Assembly (NCBI GenBank): GCA_023229385.1
Contig: JALNZI010000008.1
Location: 1 to 56,797 of the forward strand
Length of the DNA: 56,797 bases
DNA from: Candidatus Omnitrophota bacterium
GTDB taxonomy: Bacteria; Omnitrophota; Gorgyraeia; Gygaellales; Profunditerraquicolaceae
Direction of reading: 5' to 3'
Made by a program: the position numbers and the translations under genes. This document shows positions 31,501-39,793 of the stretch, piece after piece (the stretch's first letter is position 1; each line of letters starts with the position of its first letter). Below the pieces are notes generated by a model that saw nothing but the letters and a program-made list of their open reading frames with translations, did not search any database and was not told the origin of the DNA.

Positions 31501-31559
31501 AAAGCAAAATTGCTTTGTGCCTGTACCGGAATCGGACCGGTACAAAGAACCGTTCAGGC
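31501..31559 (-). promoter_or_regulatory. Structured leader upstream of the 208-aa gene
   Basis: Two stems: TACCGG/CCGGTA (31524-31529 and 31537-31542, 7-base loop TCCGATT on the minus strand) and an outer GCCTG/CAGGC (31519-31523 and 31555-31559), stacked directly; then AAAGCAA/TTGCTTT (31501-31516). The first resembles a tRNA acceptor/T-arm in miniature but no complete tRNA is present. It could be a translation-control element, or the end of the upstream transcript. Confidence 0.5.
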
Positions 31560-31567
31560 TAATAAAA

Positions 31568-31774
31568 TTAATTGTTGTCTTCAATCACAGTTATAACGAT
31601 TGTTGAGATAAAACTTATAACCGATATAACTGCTAATATTACAGTTATAATAGAATCATGTGCCGTAAAGAAAGAAATAAGTATCATTCCTAGAAAGCTT
31701 ACTACAAAAGTTATGGCTGTAATGATTACTAACCTGTCGATGTTCTGTTCTTTCGTTGTCATAGTGTTTAACAT
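31568..31774 (-). CDS. Small two-pass membrane protein (68 aa)
   Basis: Two hydrophobic segments, LVIITAITFVVSFLGMILIS and VILAVISVISFISTIVITVI, with a short loop. A Met at residue 5 (MTTKEQ) could be the true start. A plus-strand frame over the same region is a shadow. A -7-like TATATTTG lies upstream at 31807-31814. Function unknown, first gene leftward from the divide. Confidence 0.6.
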   Translation of the reverse strand: MLNTMTTKEQNIDRLVIITAITFVVSFLGMILISFFTAHDSIITVILAVISVISFISTIVITVIEDNN

Positions 31775-32947
31775 AATATTAAGTTGTTTATCACTGTTAT
31801 CACTTGCAAATATATGTAATATTATAATACGTTGTACTCATTAATGCAAAAAAATTTAAAAAAAAATTAAATGTATTATAACGTATTAATACACAGTAAG
31901 TTACAACCTTAAATGACTTATATCATAGTATATATATTACTTAACATAATTAAATAACACTATAAAAAGCAATATAAGGCAATTCACCAGGTAAAAGCCT
32001 AATAACCCAACCTGACTATAATAAAGGCTTAAATAGCCTTATAATGCAAAATAAAGGCTATTCAACCAGGTAACCCATATAATAGTATAACAACCTATAA
32101 AAAGGCAATAAGGCACAATAAAAAATAAAGAAGCAATATGAGTAAATGGTAAAGTAAAGGTATATATTCATCCATATAGTATAATATAGTAATATATGTT
32201 ATAATACAATAAAAAGAATAAAAATATAGTGAAAAATGTAAAAAAGAATAAAAAAGCCGCGCCCGCTTAGCTTCCACACTTTGTTTCTGTACCACACCAA
32301 TATCACTATGATAAGCTATTCATGTACTAATGATATGCTATTCACAACGAATGTTATACTATACTCTATATATAGTATATATACATACCACTGCACTAGC
32401 TCTGTTCACTGCGATTAGCAGGAATAATTGTTATATATAGTAGTGTGCCGAGGTGAAGGGAAGATCAGGTGAATGTGAATGGCGAAAATGGAAAGAGGTT
32501 TGATGGGCTTGTACCTCTCATAGAATATATAAATTTTTTTGATGAATACAAATTTTATTTATTCATTAAAGGCTTGTTATTATTATTTGACGATTCATAT
32601 TGAAAAAAACGAATAAGTATTATATTATAATATAGTATATATAATAGTAATATGTATATACTATATATGGTAAAAATTGTTTTCATTATGATTTATATAT
32701 TCATTATTATATTCTATTCACTATTTATATTCATTATTATTAATATATTTTATTTACCTTTTTTCATTAATATTATTCATTTTACAATTCATAAAAAAAA
32801 TTTGAAAAAATTTTTTAAGGTTTTCAAAAATTAATATTCATTATTGATTATTTATATTGTATAATAAAAATTTTTATTTAATATTGTTAAATGTGTATAT
32901 TATGTTTATCTATATAAGGATTGCTAAAAAAATTTTATGTTTTTTAT
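31775..32947. other. Large non-coding divide, candidate origin and control region
   Basis: About 1.15 kb without a credible gene between the leftward and rightward transcription units. It holds a -7 box for leftward transcription (TATATTTG on the minus strand, 31807-31814), two 20-base near-repeats (31976-32073), a small hairpin AAGGCT/AGCCTT near 32024-32040, a GC-rich tract around 32250-32290 (AAAGCCGCGCCCGCTT), TA-dinucleotide-rich palindromic tracts at 32340-32400, a purine-rich tract at 32450-32520, and extremely AT-rich DNA from 32540 to 32947. Small frames at 32095-32295 (minus) and 32652-32834 (plus) are composed of hydrophobic AT-type codons and are not supported. Confidence 0.6.
31976..32073 (+). 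repeat. Pair of near-identical direct repeats in the divide
   Basis: AAGGCAATTCACCAGGTAA (31976-31994) and AAGGCTATTCAACCAGGTAA (32054-32073) differ by two changes. Further AAGGC copies lie nearby (32024, 32102, 32110 region). Such spaced repeats next to an AT-rich stretch could be iterons or protein-binding sites for replication or transcription control. Confidence 0.5.
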
Positions 32948-32977
32948 TTTGTTATATACTATTATATATTATATTTG
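32948..32977 (+). promoter_or_regulatory. Promoter for the rightward structural genes
   Basis: TTTG (32948-32951), 18 bases, TATATTTG (32970-32977), then the terminase small subunit start 19 bases on. It matches the same Bacteroidota pattern as the two leftward promoters. The -7 box context TTATATTTGTTT reappears at 43034-43045. Confidence 0.6.
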
Positions 32978-32995
32978 TTTGCAAATGTATTTTTT

Positions 32996-33601
32996 ATGGC
33001 TAAAAATAGAACCATACGTTTGCCTGAACCGGATTTCTTACCTAAGAAAACTTTACGTCGTACTGATGGTCGTTATCAACCTGTATATGATAGGCAGGTT
33101 TATTTCTTAGCATTGTTAGGAATGACAGAGCCACAGATGGCACAAGTATTCAATGTACAATTTAATAATTTTTTGGTTTGGAAGGAAAAATATCCTTTAT
33201 TTGCTGAAGCATTAATTAAAGGGAAAACTTCGGCTGATGGCAACGTAGTACATTCATTATATTTATCGGCCATAGGTTTTAAGCATAAAGAAACTGTTGT
33301 ATTAACCAATAAGGTTAAGAAATATAATAGTGCAGGTAAAGTAACTAAGGAATGGACCGAACCTTTATTGGTTGAAGTGGAAAAAGAGGAACCACCAAGT
33401 GTTAATGCCTGTTTGAAGTGGTTACAAGCCCGTCAGCCAGCCGTATGGGGTAACAGGCTACATATTGACGGTAAACTTAATGTAACCCATCAAATTGACT
33501 TAACGGACTTCACGACAGAAGAATTACTAGTACTTAATAAATTAGGTATGGCTAGTAAAGATGGTAAGATTGTTGAAGATGCTTTATATGAAGATGTTTA
33601 A
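32996..33601 (+). CDS. Terminase small subunit
   Basis: The start MAKNRTIRLPEPDFLPKKTL at 32996 is preferred over an upstream hydrophobic extension. Residues about 30-90 contain a helix-turn-helix with MTEPQMAQVFNVQFNNFLVW, and KTSADGNVVHSLYLSAIGFK, as in phage small terminases that bind the packaging site. C-terminal NACLKWLQARQPAVWGNR also fits. The neighbouring large subunit supports the call. Confidence 0.85.
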   Translation: MAKNRTIRLPEPDFLPKKTLRRTDGRYQPVYDRQVYFLALLGMTEPQMAQVFNVQFNNFLVWKEKYPLFAEALIKGKTSADGNVVHSLYLSAIGFKHKETVVLTNKVKKYNSAGKVTKEWTEPLLVEVEKEEPPSVNACLKWLQARQPAVWGNRLHIDGKLNVTHQIDLTDFTTEELLVLNKLGMASKDGKIVEDALYEDV

Positions 33602-33612
33602 ATAATAATAGT

Positions 33613-35160
33613 ATGGAAGTAACATTGGTCAGAACAAAACGTAATAGGGTTAAACCTGTGGAATCGAAAGAATCACGGGCAAAACTTGTTCTGACCAATC
33701 CTTTAGCCATACAAAAAGAATTAAATAATCGTTCGTTATATGAGTTTTTGAAATGGGCTTGGCCTGAAATTAGCAATGCACCATTTGTTGAAAACTGGCA
33801 TTTACCTTATTTATGTAGTGAATTGGAGCAAGTAGCATACCAAGTAGGTGAACGCAGGAAAAAGGATCATGATTTATTGATTAACATTTCACCGGGTTCA
33901 ACAAAGACTATATTATGCTGTATTGTATTTCCTGCATGGTGTTGGACCAAATGGTATTGGATGCGGTTTATTACAGCTTCGTATTCAGCACAATTAGCAT
34001 TGGAAGCTGCTGATTATAGTAGGGATTTAATAAAATCCCAGATATTTAGGGAAATGTATCCTGAAATTGATATTAAACCTGATAAAGACACAAAATCAAA
34101 CTATAAGATTGTACGTAGGGTAGTTAGTCCTACTTCTGAATTTTATACAAGAGAATGGTTAGGCGGTAATAGGTTTACTACTTCGGTAGGTGGTACGGCA
34201 ACCGGTTTTCATGGTGATATATTAATATGGGATGATGCTTTAAACCCTGAACAAGCACTTTCAGACAAAGAAATAGAAACTGCAAACCATTGGGTTGACC
34301 ATACTTTAAGCACACGTAAAACTAATAAAGCTATTAGTGTAACCATAGGTATTATGCAGAGGTTACACCAAAACGATCCTTCAGGCCATTTATTAGCTAA
34401 AAAGAAAAAGAATTTACGGCATATATGTATGCCGGGCGAAATATTACATTTTAAAGAAGCTTTACAACCACCAGAATTAGCACAATATTATAAAGACGAT
34501 TTATTTGATGCAAATCGAATGAATTGGAATACATTGCACGAGCTTGAAACAGACTTAGGCCAATATGGTTATGCCGGGCAGATAGGGCAAATACCTTCAC
34601 CACCGGGTGGTGGGATGTTCAAGGTTGAACATTTTCAAATGACAAGTGAAATATTCCCAAAAGATTTTTATATACGTAGTGTACGTTATTGGGATAAAGC
34701 TGGTAGTGCAAATAAAGGGGCTTATACAGTTGGTGTAAAGATTTCACTATTAAAGAATAAATTATTTATTATTGATGACGTTAAACGTGGTCAATGGAGT
34801 TCTGAAAAACGTGAATCTATTATAAGGCAAACTGCTGAAGTTGATGGAAGAAAATGTTGGGTGGTTGTAGAACAGGAACCAGGTAGCGGCGGTAAAGAAT
34901 CTGCTGAAAATACTATTAAGAATTTAGCAGGATTTCTTGCTGAGGCTGATAAACCATCTGGTGATAAAGCTGAACGTGCTGATCCTTTAAGTGTACAGGT
35001 TAATAATGGTACAATATTAATGAGGATTGCTGATTGGAATAAGGAATTTAAGGATGAATTTGAATTGTTTCCAAATTCTGTATATAAGGATCAAGTAGAT
35101 GCTACTTCCGGTGGATTTAATTTTTTGGTTAAGAAAAAAATTGCAAGACGTTTAGTTTAA
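33613..35160 (+). CDS. Terminase large subunit
   Basis: ATPase domain with Walker A-like SPGSTKT (residues 93-99) and Walker B ILIWDDALNPEQA, then the RNase H-like nuclease domain with VRYWDKAGSANKGAYTVGVK, FIIDDVKRGQWSSEKR and KDQVDATSGGFN. The motor packages DNA into the head and cuts concatemers. Full-length at 515 residues. Starts 12 bases after the small subunit stop. Confidence 0.95.
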   Translation: MEVTLVRTKRNRVKPVESKESRAKLVLTNPLAIQKELNNRSLYEFLKWAWPEISNAPFVENWHLPYLCSELEQVAYQVGERRKKDHDLLINISPGSTKTILCCIVFPAWCWTKWYWMRFITASYSAQLALEAADYSRDLIKSQIFREMYPEIDIKPDKDTKSNYKIVRRVVSPTSEFYTREWLGGNRFTTSVGGTATGFHGDILIWDDALNPEQALSDKEIETANHWVDHTLSTRKTNKAISVTIGIMQRLHQNDPSGHLLAKKKKNLRHICMPGEILHFKEALQPPELAQYYKDDLFDANRMNWNTLHELETDLGQYGYAGQIGQIPSPPGGGMFKVEHFQMTSEIFPKDFYIRSVRYWDKAGSANKGAYTVGVKISLLKNKLFIIDDVKRGQWSSEKRESIIRQTAEVDGRKCWVVVEQEPGSGGKESAENTIKNLAGFLAEADKPSGDKAERADPLSVQVNNGTILMRIADWNKEFKDEFELFPNSVYKDQVDATSGGFNFLVKKKIARRLV

Positions 35161-35164
35161 TGTT

Positions 35165-36652
35165 ATGGAACATAAAAGAAAAATAAGACCTATTTCTACT
35201 AATAAAGAAAAATTTGTTATTGACAGTAACAAATATCCTTTATTTAGTGCTTTAAGTGAGTTAACCGCACGTCTGCAATTAGCTTCACAATTGGGAGTTG
35301 ATACATATAGCGGTGATAGGGATATTTATCAAGCATTAGGTTATCCTAAAACGCTTATATGGGAAAATTATTGGGCAAGATATAAAAGACATGATATAGC
35401 GAAGGCTATTATTGATCGTCCTGTTAAAGCTTCATGGAAAGGTAATATTGAAGTTATTGAAACTATTAAAAAAGAAGAAACACCATTTGAAAAAGCATGG
35501 GTTGAATTATTTAATAGGTTAAAATTAAAATCTATTTTTATACGTTCAGATAAATTAACTGGTATTGGCCGTTATTCTGTATTATTCTTAGGTTTAAATG
35601 ATACACAAAAAACTGAAGATTTAGCTGGACCTGTTAAAATAAAACAAGGATTAAAATTATTATATGTAAAACCTTTATCAGAAAATACAGCACAAATACA
35701 ATCATTTGATGAAAATCCAGCAAGTGAACGTTATGGTTTACCTTTAACATATAATATAGCCATTGCTGTTGGTGAATTTAAAAGTGCAACAGTCTTAGTA
35801 CATTATTCAAGGGTTATACATTTTGTTGAAGAAGTTGTTGAAGATGAAGTTTATGGTACGCCTCGTTTAGAAGCTGTATATAATCGTTTAATTGATTTGG
35901 AAAAACTTGTTGGTGGTGATGCTGAAATGTTTTGGCGTGGTGCAAGACCGGGTTATACTGGTGAAGTTAAGGATGATTATCAAATGACACCTGAGACACT
36001 TGCAGATTTAAAAACTCAAATAGATGAATTTGAAAATAATCTTAGGCGTGTATTAATAAATGAAGGAGTTAAATACAATGCTTTAACACAGCAAATTTCT
36101 GATCCTGCAAATCATGTTGACATACAAATTCAAATGGTTAGTGCTGTAACTGGTATTCCTAAAAGAATATTAAGTGGTTCAGAACGTGGTGAGTTAAGTT
36201 CAGCACAAGATAAATTGGAATGGATTTCTTATGTTGCTTCAAGACGTGAGGAACAGAATGAACCAATGATTTTAAGACCATTCATTGATAAATGTGTTGA
36301 AATTGGTTTATTACCAAAACCTAAAACAGCATATATTATTGTATGGGATAAATTATTTAGTTTATCAGATAAGGAAAAGGTTGAAATTGGTCGTTTACGT
36401 GCTGAGGCAATAAAATCTTATGGAACTTCATCTTCACAAGATTTATTTCCATTAGATTTATTCTGTAAATTATTTTTGAATTTTGATGATACACAAATTG
36501 CAGAAATAATGGATAGGCGTAAGGAAGGATTTGAAGATGAAGATGAGATGATAAAAGATACTGAAGATGGTACGGGTGGTATAGGTAGAACACCACAATT
36601 ATCACCTATACCAGTTTCACGTACTGTTGATTTAGATAAACGTGGGGGATAA
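35165..36652 (+). CDS. Portal protein (DUF1073-like)
   Basis: 495-residue portal with the family pattern: ARYKRHDIAKAIIDRPVKAS, SDKLTGIGRYSVLFLGLND, FWRGARPGYTGEV, and VTGIPKRILSGSERGELSSA followed by the helical stem. Placed next to the terminase, as expected. It forms the ring at the packaging vertex. Confidence 0.9.
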   Translation: MEHKRKIRPISTNKEKFVIDSNKYPLFSALSELTARLQLASQLGVDTYSGDRDIYQALGYPKTLIWENYWARYKRHDIAKAIIDRPVKASWKGNIEVIETIKKEETPFEKAWVELFNRLKLKSIFIRSDKLTGIGRYSVLFLGLNDTQKTEDLAGPVKIKQGLKLLYVKPLSENTAQIQSFDENPASERYGLPLTYNIAIAVGEFKSATVLVHYSRVIHFVEEVVEDEVYGTPRLEAVYNRLIDLEKLVGGDAEMFWRGARPGYTGEVKDDYQMTPETLADLKTQIDEFENNLRRVLINEGVKYNALTQQISDPANHVDIQIQMVSAVTGIPKRILSGSERGELSSAQDKLEWISYVASRREEQNEPMILRPFIDKCVEIGLLPKPKTAYIIVWDKLFSLSDKEKVEIGRLRAEAIKSYGTSSSQDLFPLDLFCKLFLNFDDTQIAEIMDRRKEGFEDEDEMIKDTEDGTGGIGRTPQLSPIPVSRTVDLDKRGG

Positions 36653-36654
36653 AT

Positions 36655-36789
36655 AAAAAGGACAGGGTTGGTTTTTGTTGATTTGTTTTAGTTGGATTTA
36701 ATTGGCTTGTAAAATTGATGTTTTATTATTGGTTTATGCTGTTTGATGTTGAATTGTTGCTTTCTGTTTTTACAATCCTGTTCTTTTTT
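36655..36789. repeat. T/G-rich gap bounded by complementary arms
   Basis: AAAAAGGACAGG (36655-36666) pairs with CCTGTTCTTTTT (36777-36788) with one G-U pair. The 110 bases between are very poor in C and A (runs of GTT, TTG and ATT), unlike nearby genes, and hold no frame. The layout (arms plus about 110 bases, followed by a T run) resembles the inverted repeat at 13667-13799. It could be a terminator or a structured RNA in the structural transcript. Confidence 0.45.
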
Positions 36790-36820
36790 AATAAATTAAA
36801 AATAGTTAAAATATATAATA

Positions 36821-37219
36821 ATGAAAAGAATAATTGTAATTGTTATATTTTCATTTTTGTTTTTTAGTTGTTTTGCACAGAAACATGAATGGCGAAAACC
36901 TGATGTTTCCAGTCAAGAACATTTCTTAGCAGGAAATATGATTTCATTTACGACCGGATTACTATTAAATCAAGGTTTAAATTTTAAATATGGATCATAT
37001 ATCGGTATTTTGGCCGGAAGTACAGTTGGGTATTGCAAAGAGAAACATGATCCTATTTTTGACAATACTGATTTATTGCTTACAATTACCGGTAGTATTC
37101 TTGGTGGTTATTTGAGTAACAAAATAAATAAATACTATGGTTTAAGTGATCAGGAAAGAATTATAAACAAAATAAATCGGTTAAATAAACGTTCAGAAAG
37201 ACGGATGCAAAGAATATAA
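36821..37219 (+). CDS. Exported YfiM-like lipoprotein, lysis cassette
   Basis: Starts MKRIIVIVIFSFLFFSCFAQ, a signal with a possible lipobox Cys17 (or signal peptidase cut after FAQ). The rest, SSQEHFLAGNMISFTTGLLL, GSYIGILAGSTVGYCKEKHD and TGSILGGYLSN, has the HFxAG and glycine-rich membrane pattern of YfiM/DUF2279-type lipoproteins. Its position beside endolysin and holin suggests a spanin-like or outer-membrane step in lysis, but that is inference. Confidence 0.6.
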   Translation: MKRIIVIVIFSFLFFSCFAQKHEWRKPDVSSQEHFLAGNMISFTTGLLLNQGLNFKYGSYIGILAGSTVGYCKEKHDPIFDNTDLLLTITGSILGGYLSNKINKYYGLSDQERIINKINRLNKRSERRMQRI

Positions 37220-37242
37220 CACAAAACATAAAATCATATATT

Positions 37243-37614
37243 ATGGGATGCTTTATTTTAACATTATTTAATTTAACAGTAAGTGAAGTAATTACTACTT
37301 GTGGTTTTGTTACTGTTATAATTGGTGGAATAATTCAAGCCAATGTGCGTATGCGTGGAAATACCTTAAAAATTTCTGAAGTGGAGAAAACGACCAACCA
37401 GAAAATTGAAGCTCTTGGGAGAACTACTGATGCTAGAATTACATCATTGGAAAAAACGACAGATGCTAAAATAATAGCATTAGAAAATGGAAGAAAGCAA
37501 AATGCTGAAAACATTGAAACCATGCGAAAAGAAAATAGGGAGGATCATGATAAAATACTTTCTAAGTTGGATTCACTAATGGGATTTAACATATCATTAA
37601 AAGATAAAAAATAA
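37243..37614 (+). CDS. Membrane-anchored coiled-coil protein, possible spanin or holin partner (123 aa)
   Basis: An N-terminal membrane segment (FVTVIIGGIIQANVRMRG) then a long coiled coil of repeated units KTTNQKIEALGRTTDARITS, LEKTTDAKIIALENG, ending in RKENREDHDKILSKLDSLMG. This is the layout of small phage lysis proteins with one membrane helix and a periplasmic coil. Its place just before the endolysin supports that role. Confidence 0.6.
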   Translation: MGCFILTLFNLTVSEVITTCGFVTVIIGGIIQANVRMRGNTLKISEVEKTTNQKIEALGRTTDARITSLEKTTDAKIIALENGRKQNAENIETMRKENREDHDKILSKLDSLMGFNISLKDKK

Positions 37615-37615
37615 A

Positions 37616-38107
37616 ATGACAGAAAGATTTGAAATATTTTTTAATCGGCTTATGGGATATGAAGGTGGTTTGGGAAATGATCCTGATGATCATGGAGGTC
37701 AAACTAAATATGGGATAAGCCATAAATCATATCCATATCTTGATATTGCAAAACTTAATTTAGAAAGAGCAAAGGAAATTTATTGGAATGATTATTATAA
37801 ACCTTTGAAAATTGATAATTTTATAAATGACAGAATTGCTTGGCAGTTATTTGATTTTGGTGTTAATGCGGGAATAGGTACATCAGCAAAAATGTTGCAA
37901 AAGATTCTTAAAACAACTCAGGATGGTATTATTGGAAAAATAACTTTGGAAAAAGTAAATTTATGGAATGGTAAATACCCTCTATATATTCATTTTATTT
38001 CGGAGAGAATTAAGTTTTATTATAAAATAACAGACAATGATCCTACTCAAATGAAATTTTTTAAAGGTTGGATGTTTAGGATTATTGAAATACCTTGGGA
38101 TTTATGA
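37616..38107 (+). CDS. Endolysin, glycoside hydrolase family 108 type muramidase
   Basis: MTERFEIFFNRLMGYEGGLG with the catalytic Glu16 in EGG, then NDPDDHGGQTKYGISHKSYP, the signature of the GH108/N-acetylmuramidase family. The C-terminal KMLQKILKTTQDGIIGKIT is the usual peptidoglycan-binding 3 end domain. No signal peptide, so export would use the holin. Length 163 residues is normal. Confidence 0.9.
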   Translation: MTERFEIFFNRLMGYEGGLGNDPDDHGGQTKYGISHKSYPYLDIAKLNLERAKEIYWNDYYKPLKIDNFINDRIAWQLFDFGVNAGIGTSAKMLQKILKTTQDGIIGKITLEKVNLWNGKYPLYIHFISERIKFYYKITDNDPTQMKFFKGWMFRIIEIPWDL

Positions 38108-38409
38108 GTAAAGATGAATTAAAATCAGGAATTGTTTTTGCGGTAAATAAAACACAGGAAGCAGTGTCAAGTGCCGTGAACGTAGCAAGGGTTGTACCAA
38201 AACGATTAACGGCTGGTGTTGCAATAGGATTGTTTGAATTATTTATACAACTCTTTCCTAATGCTATGTCAGAACATTGGCAGACAATATCATATCAGGC
38301 AATTGGAATTGTTGGAGCTACGGGAATAGTTGATTGGGCATGGAGAAAAAGAAAAGAAGCGTTTTTATATATTAAAAATTTATTAACAAAAAAGAAAAAG
38401 GAGAATTAA
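38104..38409 (+). CDS. Putative holin (101 aa)
   Basis: Start MSKDELKSGIVFAVNKTQEA at 38104 overlaps the endolysin stop (ATGA). Two membrane segments, LTAGVAIGLFELFIQLF and YQAIGIVGATGIVDWAW, and a strongly basic tail LTKKKKEN, a holin layout. Sequence family not recognised; the call rests on structure and position. Confidence 0.6.
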   Translation: MSKDELKSGIVFAVNKTQEAVSSAVNVARVVPKRLTAGVAIGLFELFIQLFPNAMSEHWQTISYQAIGIVGATGIVDWAWRKRKEAFLYIKNLLTKKKKEN

Positions 38410-38411
38410 TC

Positions 38412-38747
38412 ATGTTAGAAAATTTAAAAAAAGCATTAGGTAAAGTTTTGGTAACTGTTGAACAGGTAGCTAAAGCTGAAGAAGATGGAAAAATCGTTCT
38501 TAAAGAATGGATTCAGATTGGAGTAACTGCATTGGGTTGGGTTTGGATTTTTAAAAATCTGAAAGCAATTAAAGCAGATATTGAATCTGGTGCGACACAA
38601 GAAGATTGGGATGCTTTAAACGAAGCCTTAAAAGCAGAGTTTAATATTCCACAAGCTAATCTTGAAGAAACAATTGAACAGGCATTAGGAATTATTACAT
38701 TAATTCTTTCACTTGTTGGGAAAAATGTAAAAGTCAATGTTACCTAA
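38412..38747 (+). CDS. Hypothetical protein after the holin (111 aa)
   Basis: An amphipathic N-terminal helix (MLENLKKALGKVLVTVEQVA), a mid segment IQIGVTALGWVWIFKNL and a C-terminal EQALGIITLILSLVG suggest membrane association. An AGGAG ribosome site precedes it. It may assist the holin or be a separate virion component. Confidence 0.55.
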   Translation: MLENLKKALGKVLVTVEQVAKAEEDGKIVLKEWIQIGVTALGWVWIFKNLKAIKADIESGATQEDWDALNEALKAEFNIPQANLEETIEQALGIITLILSLVGKNVKVNVT

Positions 38748-38874
38748 AAATGGGGTTGAGATTGATTCTGGTTTAATTCCGGGTGGACAAAAAGGAATAA
38801 GATTTTACGGTTTGAAAATTAAAATATCTATTCAGAAATTATTGAATTTGTTTAAGAAGAAAAAGAATGTGTAA
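38737..38874 (+). CDS. Small basic protein overlapping both neighbours (45 aa)
   Basis: MLPKNGVEIDSGLIPGGQKG, then IRFYGLKIKISIQKLLNLFK and a lysine end. It starts inside the preceding gene's end and overlaps the MuF-like start by 8 bases, closing an otherwise empty 120-base gap. Unrecognised. Confidence 0.55.
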   Translation: MLPKNGVEIDSGLIPGGQKGIRFYGLKIKISIQKLLNLFKKKKNV

Positions 38875-39781
38875 AGTCTGTAAACATAGTGTTAATGAAT
38901 TATCTGTTAATGTTAATAGGTATGATCCTACAAAGACAATTACTTTAAGGAATAATTTTGTTCATGAAAGTAATCGTAGGTTCAAATCTATTACGGCACT
39001 TGTTTATAAAATGATTGTAAATAAAGATGTTTTTGGATTAAAACCGAATATTCATACTTTACAGGAATTCGTAGAGTTACCAGAAAAAGCATTTGAATTT
39101 GAAATTGATGCCAAAAAGATTGAAGGGTTTATACAATGGTTAGAAGAACAGGTAAGAAAAGGTTTACTTGATAATTGGCCAAACAAGTATATTACCGATG
39201 CTTACAAAAGAGGAATTTTACGTGCTTTGGAAGAAATGCAAAAAGCAAAATATAAAGTTCCTTTATTAGCTGAAATAGGTGGTGAAGATGTAATATTAAC
39301 ACTTTCACCACATATAAATACTTTAGAGTTATTATATTTGCGAACATATAGTGAGTTAACTGGTATAACTTCACAAATGGAACAGCAAATTGCAAGAATA
39401 TTAGCACAAGGATTTGTTGAAAGTGATGGTTATAAAGAATTAGCAAATAAACTTGTCGCTGCTATAAATGGTAAGGGGATGGGTGAATTAGGTCTTACGG
39501 ATACGATTGGTAGATTTATTCCAGCACAACGCAGAGCTGAAATATTGGCCCGTACAGAAATAGTTCGTGCCCATCACCTTGCTATGGTACAAGAATTTAG
39601 ACGTTGGGGTGTAAAAGGTGTTTACATAATGGCTGAATGGAAAACTGCTGGTGATTTACAAGTATGTCCTATTTGTGCAAGCAATGAAGGACAAGTGTAT
39701 ACTTTAGATGAAGTTGAAGGTATGCTGCCCGCCCATCCAAATTGTCGTTGTTGTATAGTTCCCGTAATATTTAAACAATAA
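38867..39781 (+). CDS. MuF-like minor head protein
   Basis: C-terminal domain has the MuF/SPP1 gp7 pattern: RRAEILARTEIVRAHHLAMV, EWKTAGDLQVCPICASNEGQ, and AHPNCRCCIVPV, which includes Cys and His that may bind zinc. N-terminal 150 residues are helical. Members act in head assembly together with portal and capsid. Starts within a CxxC (MCKVCKHSVNEL). Confidence 0.85.
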   Translation: MCKVCKHSVNELSVNVNRYDPTKTITLRNNFVHESNRRFKSITALVYKMIVNKDVFGLKPNIHTLQEFVELPEKAFEFEIDAKKIEGFIQWLEEQVRKGLLDNWPNKYITDAYKRGILRALEEMQKAKYKVPLLAEIGGEDVILTLSPHINTLELLYLRTYSELTGITSQMEQQIARILAQGFVESDGYKELANKLVAAINGKGMGELGLTDTIGRFIPAQRRAEILARTEIVRAHHLAMVQEFRRWGVKGVYIMAEWKTAGDLQVCPICASNEGQVYTLDEVEGMLPAHPNCRCCIVPVIFKQ

Positions 39782-39793
39782 GGAGATTTAATT

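Noticed and set aside
31501..31560. tRNA gene
   Set aside because: Only an acceptor/T-arm-like helix is present; no D or anticodon arm.
32095..32295. 66-aa minus-strand ORF in the non-coding divide
   Set aside because: Hydrophobic residues reflect AT-rich DNA, there is no neighbour coupling, and it covers the repeat region. Not excluded fully.
32652..32834. 60-aa plus-strand ORF of I, F and Y residues
   Set aside because: Simple AT-rich composition just before the late promoter; no start signal.
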